Part shown: one piece after another, positions 1 through 10,300 of the stretch
Position numbering within the stretch: the first letter of the stretch is position 1
How the letters are laid out: each line of letters begins with the position of its first letter
From: Aristolochia californica
Taxonomy: Eukaryota > Streptophyta > Magnoliopsida > Piperales > Aristolochiaceae
DNA length: 64,000 nucleotides
Reading direction: 5' to 3'
Assembly: GCA_029961685.1 (NCBI GenBank)
Contig: JARWKL010000006.1
Span: 9,554,748-9,618,747 of the forward strand
Position numbers and translations under genes: made by a program
Notes under the pieces: model-generated
Told to the model about the DNA's origin: nothing
Database searches by the model: none
The model's input: the letters and a program-made list of their open reading frames with translations, nothing else

Positions 1-346
1 ACATGAGCCATTCATTTCCTAGGACTAAATCTGGTCCTGAGTTTATGTTTGATCATAAACTAATGAGTTTTGGGATCATAAAATTTTCACCCCCAATGTC
101 GAGATGAATGTTTCGGGCTTCTACAGGAAGAGATACATTTTGTCCTGAGCCAACTGTTACTTGAAGGGGTACTTCAAGTGCTTTCCTTAGATCCGTGGGA
201 AGTAGATTTTGTCTGGCTAGGCTATATGAACTTCCTGTATCTACGAGAGAGTGTATATGGAATTTGATATATTCGGGTAGTTTAAGCATGACCGTGATAT
301 AAGAATTTCCAGATGCTACATGCTCTGTGTTTATGCGGATACTCAT
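1..346 (-). pseudogene. EPRV E1 aspartic protease, N-terminal part of pol
   Basis: This is the start of the viral pol reading frame. The protein would open with MSIRIN and carries the retropepsin active-site motif LVDTGSS at residues 34-40 (Asp codon near 239-241), followed by a region rich in beta-strand-like residues (VGSG, HLDIGGENF). In pararetroviruses this protease frees coat protein and RT from the polyprotein. The start codon at 344-346 overlaps the coat-protein stop in an ATGA arrangement, and the same arrangement is seen in the other copies. The frame closes at 53 and RT lies outside the window. Of the three copies with this region, only this one keeps an intact DTG triad. Confidence 0.8.
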
Positions 347-862
347 TCAGAGAAGGTGCCTGAAGAGTCCGACTTGTTCTCTGAGTTTTTCGAGGAGGAG
401 GACTCAGTTTCTAGATGAAGTTCATATAATTCATCTTCTGACTGGATGTCATCATAATGGATAATTTCCAATCCATTTTCTTCAGCTAGTAACATATAAG
501 TACTGTACCTCTGTTGTTGTTTATCATTTGGACAATCTTTTACAAAATGTCCTTCTTTCTGGCATATCCAGCATCTGCATTTGCTTGGGGTTTTCCCCTT
601 TGGGCAATATGCATTTGACCCTTTACTGGATGTGGTAGGGCCAGAATTTATTCTTTTTCTAAAGTATCTCTTCTTAGGAGTATACCTAGTTGTAGAACTT
701 TTTTATATCCTAAATTTTTTCTGTTGAAATTTCTTAGGATATTTTCGTTGATTATGGTAGGTGGTTTTACAACCATAAGCTCCTACATTTTTTTTCTTGG
801 TTTGAACAACATAATGTTTGTTTATTTTCCTTACTAGTTTTCTTTTGTAGTTTTTGGGCTTC
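347..862 (-). pseudogene. EPRV E1 coat-protein C-terminus with CCHC zinc knuckle
   Basis: This is the broken C-terminal part of the coat (gag-like) protein. It is basic in its first half (Lys/Arg-rich). It then carries a canonical CCHC knuckle, CWICQKEGHFVKDC (C-X2-C-X4-H-X4-C), at about 532-573, and ends in an acidic Ser/Glu tail. The knuckle is the nucleic-acid-binding signature of caulimovirid coat proteins and retroviral nucleocapsids. It follows the coat core at 863-1504, and its stop overlaps the protease start. At least two in-frame stops separate it from the core. Confidence 0.75.
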
Positions 863-1504
863 TCAAAGATTTGCCAACATGTCTTGTCTATGTCTTCTTC
901 CTAAAGTGTCAAAGTTTCGGAAATTATCCATGGTTAAAGTACCAAGTTCTGGATTATTTTGCCAATATTTTGTAATGTAGTCTTTTTCAGCTACATGTGC
1001 AAAAGGTTCTGGCAATTTTGCATAAAAGATATACATATAAGGTTTCTGATCGTCTTTTTGCAGTTTATAGAAGTAACTTGCAAATTCGCAACAATACTTC
1101 TCATAAAAACAGATGTTACAAATTTGTAACTTATTCAATTTCTGAAGAGTTTCTAAACGTTTTCGTTGTTCAGTACTTTCATTATAAGCTTCTAGGGTTA
1201 GATGTATTCCTAGAAATTCCTTTGATATATTAGCCACCACTCCTTTCAAGATATTGGCTATAGATATTGAGGTATTAGCTCGTTTTTGGTCTTCGGGAAG
1301 GTTGTCCCACCAATGAGCTACATTACCCTTTAAAGAATGGGTAAAGAAATTAAATGCTGAATCTTTGTCCCAAGATTCATGCATATTTGCAGCATAGCTC
1401 ATGCTTGTTTCCCATTCTTTAAAGACCTTTTCTCCCTCCTTGGGGCAATCCAAGTTGAGATAAAATCCTAAAGGGTTTATGCTATCTATGCGGTGGTATC
1501 CCAT
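863..1504 (-). pseudogene. EPRV E1 coat-protein core
   Basis: A 213-residue open stretch with the conserved coat core that recurs in E2, E3 and E5: an aromatic/acidic start (GFYLNLDCP), NFFTHSLKGNVAHWW, a Lys/Leu helix (ETLQKLNKLQICNICF), then EFASYFYKL and YAKLPEPF. It would form the capsid shell of the pararetrovirus. The Met at 1504 is probably not the native start, because homologous sequence continues upstream (1505-2088) in disturbed frames. The frame ends just before the basic and CCHC region. I infer coat-protein identity from its position between the 5' ORFs and the CCHC-protease block. Confidence 0.7.
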
Positions 1505-2088
1505 AGTAGTATTTGAAGGATCGATATTTGTGTATTTTGTTGAACACCTTTGTCCCCCCAGGGATATTTTGGAGTGGGAGAAACTTTCTCGTTCTTGCGG
1601 GTCAACCGCAGTACGATTTCAGAAGTTATCTTGAAAGCTATCTTCCATGTGGGTGTCTTGTACCCTTGATGTTTTGACTTCAAAATGGTCGCTACCATGA
1701 AGCATTCTAAATCTTTTACCAAGATCATCTACCTTTTTGTCTTTAGCAGAGTAGTCTATTTTCTTGGTATTTTCTTCTGCAACTTCATCAGATTCCCAGG
1801 CCTCTAGTTCACTATCTCTTTGCTCTTGTTGTTTACTTGAAGAAGGTTTTTCTTCTTGAACATAATAAATCGGTTGGAGACCGAAAGTATTATATTTTGC
1901 GTAAACTTCATCATTGGTGGAGGATGATGCTTTGGAAGCGATCCTAAAAGTAGGTGCTGTTGGATCCTTTTTCTAGGTGCTATGCAAGGTGTTGCAAAGT
2001 ACATTAGGTTTTTAAGCCATCCGGTGATGTCAGGAAAGCCTAATGGTAATGGAGTTTCCATATCCATTAAATAGAAAAAATCATCCAT
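1505..2088 (-). pseudogene. EPRV E1 coat-protein N-terminal region
   Basis: This begins with a Met-Asp-Asp-Phe-Phe start and a METPLPLGFPDITGWLK block that recurs in E2 (from 27564) and E3 (near 37750). An acidic Glu/Ser/Asp-rich stretch follows (minus-strand frame over about 1740-1850), then a conserved segment ending in the coat core. Acidic N-termini that are removed on maturation are usual in caulimovirid coat proteins. Frames shift at least twice here, so no single open frame is left. Confidence 0.55.
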
Positions 2089-2107
2089 TTTTACAAAGGT
2101 AAGAGGT

Positions 2108-2305
2108 TTAGCTTTTGTTTAATTTTTTGATCTTGCATTGTAGTCTATGGATGCGATTCGTATATCTTTCCCAATGGAAATAGTACATTTCCATGGAGTA
2201 CATTGTATCATCTTCAGGTTGAAGCATGTTTCTTAGTAAGAAAGTGAAGGCATGGCCATCTCTCTTTCTTTGTAAACGATCTAAAAGTTTTTGCCTATAG
2301 ATCAT
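2108..2305 (-). pseudogene. EPRV E1 small ORF (MIYR family) upstream of coat protein
   Basis: A 65-residue frame starting MIYRQKLLDRLQRKRDG and ending in a basic KIKKLNKS tail. Homologous frames sit at the same place in E2 (27348-27563) and E3 (near 37980-38182), so it is a true viral segment and not chance. It is short, helical-looking and very basic. Its position resembles the small DNA-binding or virion-associated ORFs of some caulimovirids, but I see no defining motif, so its function is unknown. Confidence 0.5.
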
Positions 2306-2322
2306 CTATTTCGAGATACTGT

Positions 2323-2550
2323 TCATGCTTGTTCATCATCTTCCTTTGTCCGGAATTTCCTGTGAGAATTTCGAGGAAATCCTATGACTTGTGCTTGGGC
2401 TTCTTCCCAGCTGTCATATATTCCTGTTTCTTTTCCTACGAAGACAACATACCAGTATTTTGTTTTTTCTAGTTTTTCTTATATACTTGTAGAAGCTTCT
2501 CCTATTGAAGCGGTGTCTACAGGTTGAGATACGGTTTCTTCTTGGGTCAT
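2323..2550 (-). pseudogene. EPRV E1 viroplasmin/RNase H1-N-like domain (cauli_VI type)
   Basis: From a Met at 2550 the minus-strand frame has one internal TAA (codon 24) and then reads YWYVVFVGKETGIYDSWEEA followed by QVIGFPRNSHRKF, ending at 2323. The pattern Y-x-V-x-x-G-x-x-x-G-I-Y-x-x-W-x-E-A-x-x-Q-V-x-G-F is the hallmark of the cauli_VI domain, found at the N-terminus of eukaryotic RNase H1 and in the caulimovirus transactivator/viroplasmin. That domain binds RNA-DNA hybrid or dsRNA. It is found here upstream of coat protein, and a broken copy is in E2 (27189-27345). I do not find it in E3. Confidence 0.8.
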
Positions 2551-2990
2551 TCTATAGATTTCTCTTTGTAGAATGATTACCAAATCTTCTAAGAATTGCT
2601 TAGATAGTATATTCTTGAAGTTCAAGTTGTTCAATCCTGATTTGGTGTTTCAGGTCTTTGATAACTTGTTTTAAACCTACTGGACCGAGTCCTAAGAATC
2701 ATCCATCTCAGATTATCCTTCTTCCTTCGTTGTTATAATCTACAACTAAGGGATTTTCTTCTAACTCTTTGAGTTTGGCTTGAACTAGTACGAGCCGATC
2801 TTTTAATTGTTGAATCTAGACCTTCTGGAATATGATTTGATTATCGTACCTTCTGGGCATGATTTTTTCTCGCAATCGTGAATAGTTTATAAGTCTTATC
2901 GCTGGATTAGACCTATTTTGTTCCATATAAGAAGTTTTAAGTGTTTGTACATTTGTTCCTTACAAATGTTACATGGGATGTGATCGGTTT
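2551..2990 (-). pseudogene. EPRV E1 5' ORF remnant
   Basis: Between the primer site and the viroplasmin-like domain the minus strand holds a broken frame that starts with a Met-Glu-Gln near 2925 and has a Lys/Leu/Glu helix (about 2740-2830) and then a Leu/Gln-rich helix (about 2600-2690). Coiled-coil-like character is all I can see. It does not resemble the 5' ORF or movement protein at the same place in E3. The ~100 nt non-coding stretch just right of it (about 2955-3030) does match E3. Confidence 0.4.
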
Positions 2991-3200
2991 GGGTCATAAC
3001 TATTTGGGAGTATGTATACCTAAACAGAAAGTAGTAAAGTTAACCTTTGACTTCTTTGACACATTAATGCTAGGAAACTGATTCCATGGCTCTGTATGGA
3101 CCAAGTCTAATACTTGGCTTTGATTCCAATTTAAAAACATACTGAGTCTCTAATAGACTTCAACATAGAGACACAACTGATTATGGTACCGAAAGCACTA

Positions 3201-3213
3201 TTGCCAGATACCA
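3201..3213 (-). other. Degenerate Met-tRNA primer-binding site of E1
   Basis: The minus strand reads TGGTATCTGGCAA, against the TGGTATCAGAGC complementary to plant initiator tRNA-Met. A second near-match (TGGAATCAAAGCC) lies ~80 nt downstream, near 3117-3131. Intact or better copies occur at the same map position in E5 (60856-60867 and 60919-60930) and E3. Confidence 0.5.
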
Positions 3214-4190
3214 TAAAAAACACACAACAAGTCTCTAGCAGACTCAACAGCCTAAACAGCGGATGACAGAGTGAACCTAGGGATGAGGGAACTAGAATCC
3301 GAGGAATTTCTACCTACACACTGTCTATAGGTAGCGAAAAACAATGATGACTCACACAATACTTTTCCTATAGTCACACTTCATACATCCTATCATTTCA
3401 CCATCATATTTCTACTGCTTCCTACCACATGTCACTGCTATGTACTCGTTTGTGTCTATTTCATAGCTATCTAATAGGCCCAACATGACTTCTGTTGCTA
3501 CTTAGAACTTCATTGGGGTTTGACCTTATTCCTGCCAGCTTACCACCACGTGGACAATCCGTCAATGCGGTCCTCATGGTCTCCAGAGGGGCCCTAGCCG
3601 TTCCTATTAACCATTGCGGCTCCATGCCTGCTTCAGCAGGGTAGGGCACAACTCCGTTTCGTTTTCTACCTCAGAGCGTAGCCGAATAATTCCAAGTCTC
3701 TAGCTTCTGTCCTATTTGGCACTATTTTGAACAGTAAACATGAATAGAACCATGAATAGTAACCATGAATAGTAAAAAGGAATAGAACTTTTGAATAGTA
3801 ACTTTGGAACAGTAAAAGCAAACACTGTTGAGATCATATATATAGATGCGGAACATGAACAGTGATAACAACAACTGTACGAATCACAATATTACAAACA
3901 TGCGAAAAATATAAAAACATTGTCCAAACAAAATAAAACAACTAAATACATACCCTTAAAAAAGGGAAAGAAAAATTACTTATGTACATAACTTCCGAAG
4001 TTACCGACCGTGCCATCGGTCGGTTCCCTCTATTCTACTCAGCCATTACGGCTATTAAGCACATACCATGCTTTAAGGAACTTGCTGAATGAAGATCGCC
4101 GAAAATTGCCTTCTTCTTCTTGAATGCTGGTTTTCGAATTAGCTAATGCTTCTCCATTTTCCGAATGTCTCAACCTGTGGAGGAGAGTCG
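3214..4190 (-). other. EPRV E1 pregenomic RNA leader
   Basis: About 0.98 kb without a long viral ORF between the TATA box and the primer site, homologous to the leaders of E3, E5 and E6. It contains short AUG frames (60 codons at 3467-3649 on the minus strand) and, at about 3730-3830, a run of short direct repeats of the type GAATAGTAA/GAACAGTAA. Long structured leaders with small upstream ORFs are typical of caulimovirid pregenomic RNA, where ribosome shunting occurs. Shunting here is inference only. Confidence 0.65.
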
Positions 4191-4363
4191 AATTTATAGC
4201 TGAACATATTTTATTTCTTCCACCTTAACACTTTATTGAAAGGTTTGTGTTTAAAGACAAAGGGTAACTTTTGTCTCTTTGGCTTTTCATTTTTGCCCTT
4301 GCATTATTACCTTTCGGCACCGAAAGCAGGGGTAGAAATGACTTTTCCACTTGTGACATCATA
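4191..4363 (-). promoter_or_regulatory. EPRV E1 promoter (TATA plus upstream block)
   Basis: The minus strand has GCTATAAATT at 4191-4200, preceded by the upstream block shared by all copies (AAAGTTACCCTTTGTCTTTAAA) at about 4250-4275 and a TGATGTCA half of the as-1-like element at about 4355-4362. The homology stops at 4363, where the satellite begins, so the distal promoter is lost. Confidence 0.65.
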
Positions 4364-7300
4364 GTGGAATTTCCCAAACTTGGATATCAAAACTTTTGTG
4401 TTCATTTGTGGTGTGTGAATAAATTTTCTTTACTTACATTTGTTGTTGTTTTAAATTTTTTGCATACATAAACTCTAAAATTTTTATTTTGCTGTGATAT
4501 ATTTGACTTTTTATTTTTTTGTTTACAAGATAAAGGGAAAAATGCAAACTCCAATTTTGACTTAAGAAAAAAGTATACATCTAAAATGTAAATGCACAAT
4601 TATACAGAGAGATAATTCCAAAAAGTTCCCGAAATTTTTAGGGATTGCAAACTCTTTCTTGTTTTTGTGTATTCGGTTTCGCAATCGTCGGGAAAAGGGG
4701 GAGGCGAGGGATTTTTAACTGAGTGTTGACTCCCAATCCATAAGTCATTTCTTATAAAAGTATAGCCCGTTATGCATGATTGACCAATAAATCACATTAC
4801 AATCATCTATGATTGTTTCGTCAGCTTTTATTTAAATGGGCAAAATAATGACTTGTTTGACTCGGGTAAATATCCCACCACACGTTCACTTGAGAATTTA
4901 ATGAAGTTTGGATCCCATTGGTCATTTCCATCTTTAACATGTTTCAATCATGTACATCTATATTTAAAATATGTGAAGGATCAATCAGAAATCTCTTTCT
5001 TCTAAAATTCCAAGCTATAAGGGTTGGACAAGAGGAATTTCCCAAACTTGGATATCAAAACTTTTGTGTTCATTTGTGGTGTGTGAATAAATTTTCTTTA
5101 CTTACATTTGTTGTTGTTTTAAAATTTTGGCATATATAAAATCTAAAATTTTCATTTTGTTCTAATCTATTTGCCTTTTAATCTCTTTGTTTTGAGATAA
5201 AGGGAAAAGTGAAAACTCACGTTTTGATTTAAGAAAAAAGTATACATATAAATAGGAAATGCACAAATGTTGAGAGAGATAATTCCAAAAAGTGTCAGTA
5301 ATTTTTAGGGATTTCAAACTCTTTCTAATTTTTATATATTAGGTTTTGCAATCATCAGGAAATGGGGGAGGCGGAAGATTTATAATTGAGTGTTGCTTCT
5401 AATAGATCAGTTATTTCTAACAAGAATATAGACCATTGTGCATGATTGACCGATATATTACATGTCAATCATCTATGATTGTTAGGTCATTTTTTTTTCA
5501 ATCGTCATAATTATGGCTTGTTTGACTCGGGTAAATATCCCATCGCACGTTCACTTGAGAATTTCATGAGGTCTGGATCCCATAGGTCATTTGCCTCTTT
5601 AACATGTTTCAAGCATGCATATCCATTTTTAAAATATGTGTAGGGTCAATTAGAAATCTCTTTCTTATAAATTCCAAGCTATTAGGGTTGAACTTTCTTT
5701 ACATATATTTGTAGTTGTTTTAAGTTTTATGCATTCATAAACTCTAAAATTTTCATTTTGTTGTGATCTATTTGCCTTTTATTTTTGTTTACGAGATAAA
5801 GGGAAAAGTGGAAACTCACGTTTTGATTTATGAAAAAAGTATACATAAAAAATGGAAATACACAAATGTAGAGAGAGATAATTTCAAAAAAATTATGTAA
5901 TTTTTAGGGTTTGCTAACTCTTTCAAGTTTTTATGTATTAGGTTTCGCAATCGTAGGGAAAAGTGGGAGGCGGGGGCTTTTTAACTGAGTGTTGACTCTC
6001 AATCCACAAGTCATTTCTAACAAAAATATATCCCGTTACGTTTGATTGACTGATAAATCACTTTACAATCCTCTATGATTGTTAGGTTAGCTTTTTTTTT
6101 AAAAAAATGGGCAAATTAATGGCATGTTTGACTAGGGTAAATATACCATTGCACGTTCACTTGAAAATTTAATGAGGTTTGGATCTCATAGGTCATTTGC
6201 ATCTTTAACATGATTCAAGCATGCATATCCATATTTAAAACACGTGTAGGATCAATTAGAAATCTCTTTCTTAAAAAATTCCAAGCTATTAGGGTTGAAG
6301 TAGTCTAATTTCCCAAACTTGGATATCAAAACTTTTTTCTTCATTTGTGGTAAGTGAATAAATTTTCTTTACTTACATTAGTTGTTGTTTTAAATTTTTT
6401 GCATACATAAACTCTAAAATTTTCATTTTATTGTGATCTATTTTCCTTTTTATCTATTTTTTTGAGATAAAGGGAAAAGTGAAAAGTCAGGTTTTGATTT
6501 AAGAAAAATGTCTACACGTAAATTGGAATTGCATAAATGTAGAGAGAGATAATTCCAAAAAGTGTTTGTAACTTTTAGGGATTGCAAACTCCTTCTAATT
6601 TTTATATATTAGGTTTTGCAATCATCGGGAAATGGGGGAGGTGCAGGATTTCTAACTGAGTGTTGACTCCCAATCAGTAAGGCATTTTTTACAAAAATAT
6701 AGCCCGTTATGCATGAGTGACCGATAAATCACTTGACAATCATCTATGATTTTTAGGTCAGCTTTTTTGTAAATGGTGAAAATAATGGCTTGTTTGACTC
6801 AAGTAAATATCCCACCGCACGTTCACTTGAGAATTTCATGAGGTCTAGATCCCATAGGTCATTTGTATCTTAAACATGTTTCAATCATGCATATACATAT
6901 TTAAAACATGTTTAGGGTCAATTTGAAATCTCTTTCTTATAAAATTCCAAGCTAAAAGGGTTAAATTTTCTTTACATACATTTGTTGTTGCTATAATTTT
7001 TTTGCATACATAAACTCTAAAATTTTCATTTTGTTGTGATCTATTTGCCTATTTATCCATGTTTATGAGATAAAGGGAAAAGTGAAAACTCACGTTTTGA
7101 TTTATGAAAAAAGTATAAATCAAAAATGAAAATGCCAAAAAGTAGAGAAAGATAATACCAAAAATTTTCGTAAATTTTAGGGATTGCTAACTGTCTCTAG
7201 TTTTTATATATTCGATTTTGTAATCATTGGGAAAAGGGGGAGGCAGGGGATTTTTAACTGAGTGTTGACTCCCAATCCACATGTCATTTCAAACAAAAAT

Positions 7301-10300
7301 ATATCCCATTATGCATGATTGACCGTGAAATCACTTTAGAATCATCTATGATTGTTAGGTTAGCATTTTGGAAAACAGACAAAATAATGGCTTGTTTGAC
7401 TAAGGTAAATATACCACCGCACGTTCACTTGAGAATTTAATGAGGTTTGGATCCCATAAGTCATTTTCATCTTTAGCATGTTTCAAGCATGCATATTCAT
7501 ATTTAAAACATGTGTAGGAACAATTCGAAATCTCTTAGTTAAAAAAATTCAAGCAATTAGGGTTGAACTAGTGGAATTTCCAAAACTTGGATATCAAAAC
7601 TTTTGTGTTCATTTGTGGTGTGTGAATAAATTTTCTTTGCTTAAATTTGTTGTTTATTTAAATTTTTTGCATACATAAACTCTAAAATTTTCATTTTGCT
7701 GTGATCTATTTGACTTTTTACATTTTTGTTTATGAGATAAAGGGAAAAGTGCTAACTCTAGTTTTGATTTAAGAAAAAAATATATAGCTTGTTACACTTG
7801 ATTGACCGATAAGTCATTTTTTATAAAAATATAGCTTGTTACACTTGATTGACCGATAAATCACATTACAATCATCTATGATTGTTTGGTCAGTTTTTAT
7901 TTAAATGGGCAAAATAATGACTTCTTTGACTCGGGTAAATATCCCACCGCACGTTCACCTGAGAATTTAATGAGGTTTGGATCCCACAGGTCATTTCCAT
8001 CTTTAACATGTTTCAAGCATGTATATCTATATTTAAAATATGTGAAGGATCAATTAGAAATCTCTTTCTTCTAACGTTCCAAGCTATAAGGGTTGAACAA
8101 TTGGAATTTTCCAAACTTGGATATCAAAACTTTTGTGTTTATTTTTGGTGTGTGAATAAATTTTCTTTACTTACATTTGTTGTTGTTCTAAAATTTTGGC
8201 ATATATAAACTTTAAAATTTTCATTTTGTTGTAATCTATTTTCCTTTTAATCTCCTTGTTTCGAGATAAAGGGAAAAGTGAAAACTCATGTTTTGATTTA
8301 AGAAAAAAGTATACATATAAATTGGAAATGCTGAAATCGTGATAGAGATAATTCCAAAAAGTGTCTGTAATTTTTAGGGATTTCAAACTCTTTCTAATTT
8401 TTATATATTAGGTTTTGCAATCGTCAGGAAATGGTGGAGGCGGAGGATTTCTAACTGAGTGTTGACTTCTAATAGATAAGTTATTTCTAACAAAAAATAT
8501 AGACCATTACGAATAATTGACTGATAAATTATATGTCAATCATCTATGATTGTTAGGTCAACTTTTTTTTCAATCGGCGTAATTATGGTTTGTTTGACTC
8601 AGGTAAATTTCCCTCCGCACGTTCACTTGAGAATTTCATGAGGTCTGGATCCCATAGGTCATTTGCATCTTTAACATGTTTCAAGCATGCATATCCATTT
8701 TTAAAACATGTGTAGGGTCAATTAGAAATCTCTTTCTTATAAATTCCGAGTTATTAGGGTTGAACTTTCTTTACATACATTTTTAGTTATTTTAATTTTT
8801 TTGCATTCATAAACTCTAAAATTTTCATTTGGTTGTGATCTATTTGCCTTTTTATCTCTTTTTACGAGAAAAAGGGAAAAGTGAAAACTCATGTTTTGAT
8901 TTATGAAAAATGTATACATAAAAAATGGAAATACACAAATATGGAGAGAGATAATTTCAAAAGCTTTCTATAATTTTTAGGGTTTGCTAACTCTTTCAAG
9001 TTTTTATATATTAGGATTCGCAATCGTCGAGAAAAGGGGGACGCAAGGGATTTTTAACTGAGTGTTGACTCCCAATCCACAAGTCATTTCTAACAAAAAT
9101 ATATCCCATTACGCTTGATTGACCGATAAATCACTTTACAATCATCTATTATTGTTAGGTTAGCTCTTTTTTGTAAATTGGCAAAATAATGGCTTGTTTG
9201 ACTTGGGTAAATATCCCACCGCATGTTCACTTGAGAATTTTGTGAGGTCTGCATCCCATTGGTCATTTGTATCTTAAACATGTTTCAAGCTTGCATATCC
9301 ATATTTAAAACATGTGTAGGGTCAATTTGAAATCTCTTCCTTATAAAATTCCAAGCTAAAAGGGTTATACTTTCTTTACTTACATTTGTTGTTGTTATAA
9401 TTTTTTTGCATACATAAACTCCAAAATTTTCATTTTGTTGTGATCTATTTACCTATTTATATCTGTTTACGAGATAAAGGGAAAACTGAAAACTCACGTT
9501 TTGATCTACGAAAAAAGTATACGTCTAAAATGGAAATGCAAAAAAGTAGAGAGAGATAATAGCAAAAAGTTTTCGTAAATTTTAGGGATTGCTAACTGTC
9601 TCTAGTTTTTATATATTAGGTTTTGTAATCGTCGGGAAAAGGGGGAGGCAAGGGATTTTTAACTGAGTGTTGACTCCGAATCCACAAGTCATTTAAAAGA
9701 AAAATATGTCCCGTTACGTATGATTGACCGAGAAATCACTTTATTGATTTATGAAAAAAGTATGAATCAAAAATGGAAATACACAAATGTAGAGAGATAT
9801 AATTCCAAAAAAATTCTGTAATTTTTAAGGATTGCTAACTCTTTCTAGTTTTTATATATTAGGCTTCGCAATCGTCGGGAAAAGGGGAGGCGAGGGATTT
9901 TTAACTGAGTGTTGACTCCCAATCCACAAGTCATTTCTAACAAAAATATATCCCGTTATGCATGATTGACCGATAAATCACTTTAAAATCATCTATGATT
10001 GTTAGGTTAGCTTTTTTTTTAAAAGGGTTTAAATTGAAAAATAATTGCTTGTTTGACTAGGGTAAATATATCACCGCACGTTCACTTGAGAATTTAATGA
10101 GGTTTGGATCCCATAGGTCATTTGCATCTTTAACATGATTCAATCATGCAAATCCATATTTAGGGTTGAACTAGCCGAATTTCCCAAACTTGGATATCAA
10201 AACTTCAGTGTTCATTTTTGGTGTGTGAATAAATTTTCTTTACTTACATTTGTTATTTTATTAATGTTTTTCTATACATAAACTCTAAAATTTTCTTTTT

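Larger units (their letters stand above)
1..4363 (-). mobile_element. Endogenous caulimovirid copy E1 (partial)
   Basis: Read on the minus strand from right to left this copy gives a promoter with TATA, a ~1 kb leader, a degenerate Met-tRNA primer site, a 5' region ending in a viroplasmin-like domain, coat protein with a CCHC knuckle, and the start of an aspartic protease. It runs off the left edge before RT. No integrase or long flanking LTR is seen. The order is that of the Caulimoviridae family. The copy is dead: many frames are broken. On the right, just upstream of its promoter, it is cut off by satellite DNA. Genus is not assigned. Confidence 0.85.
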
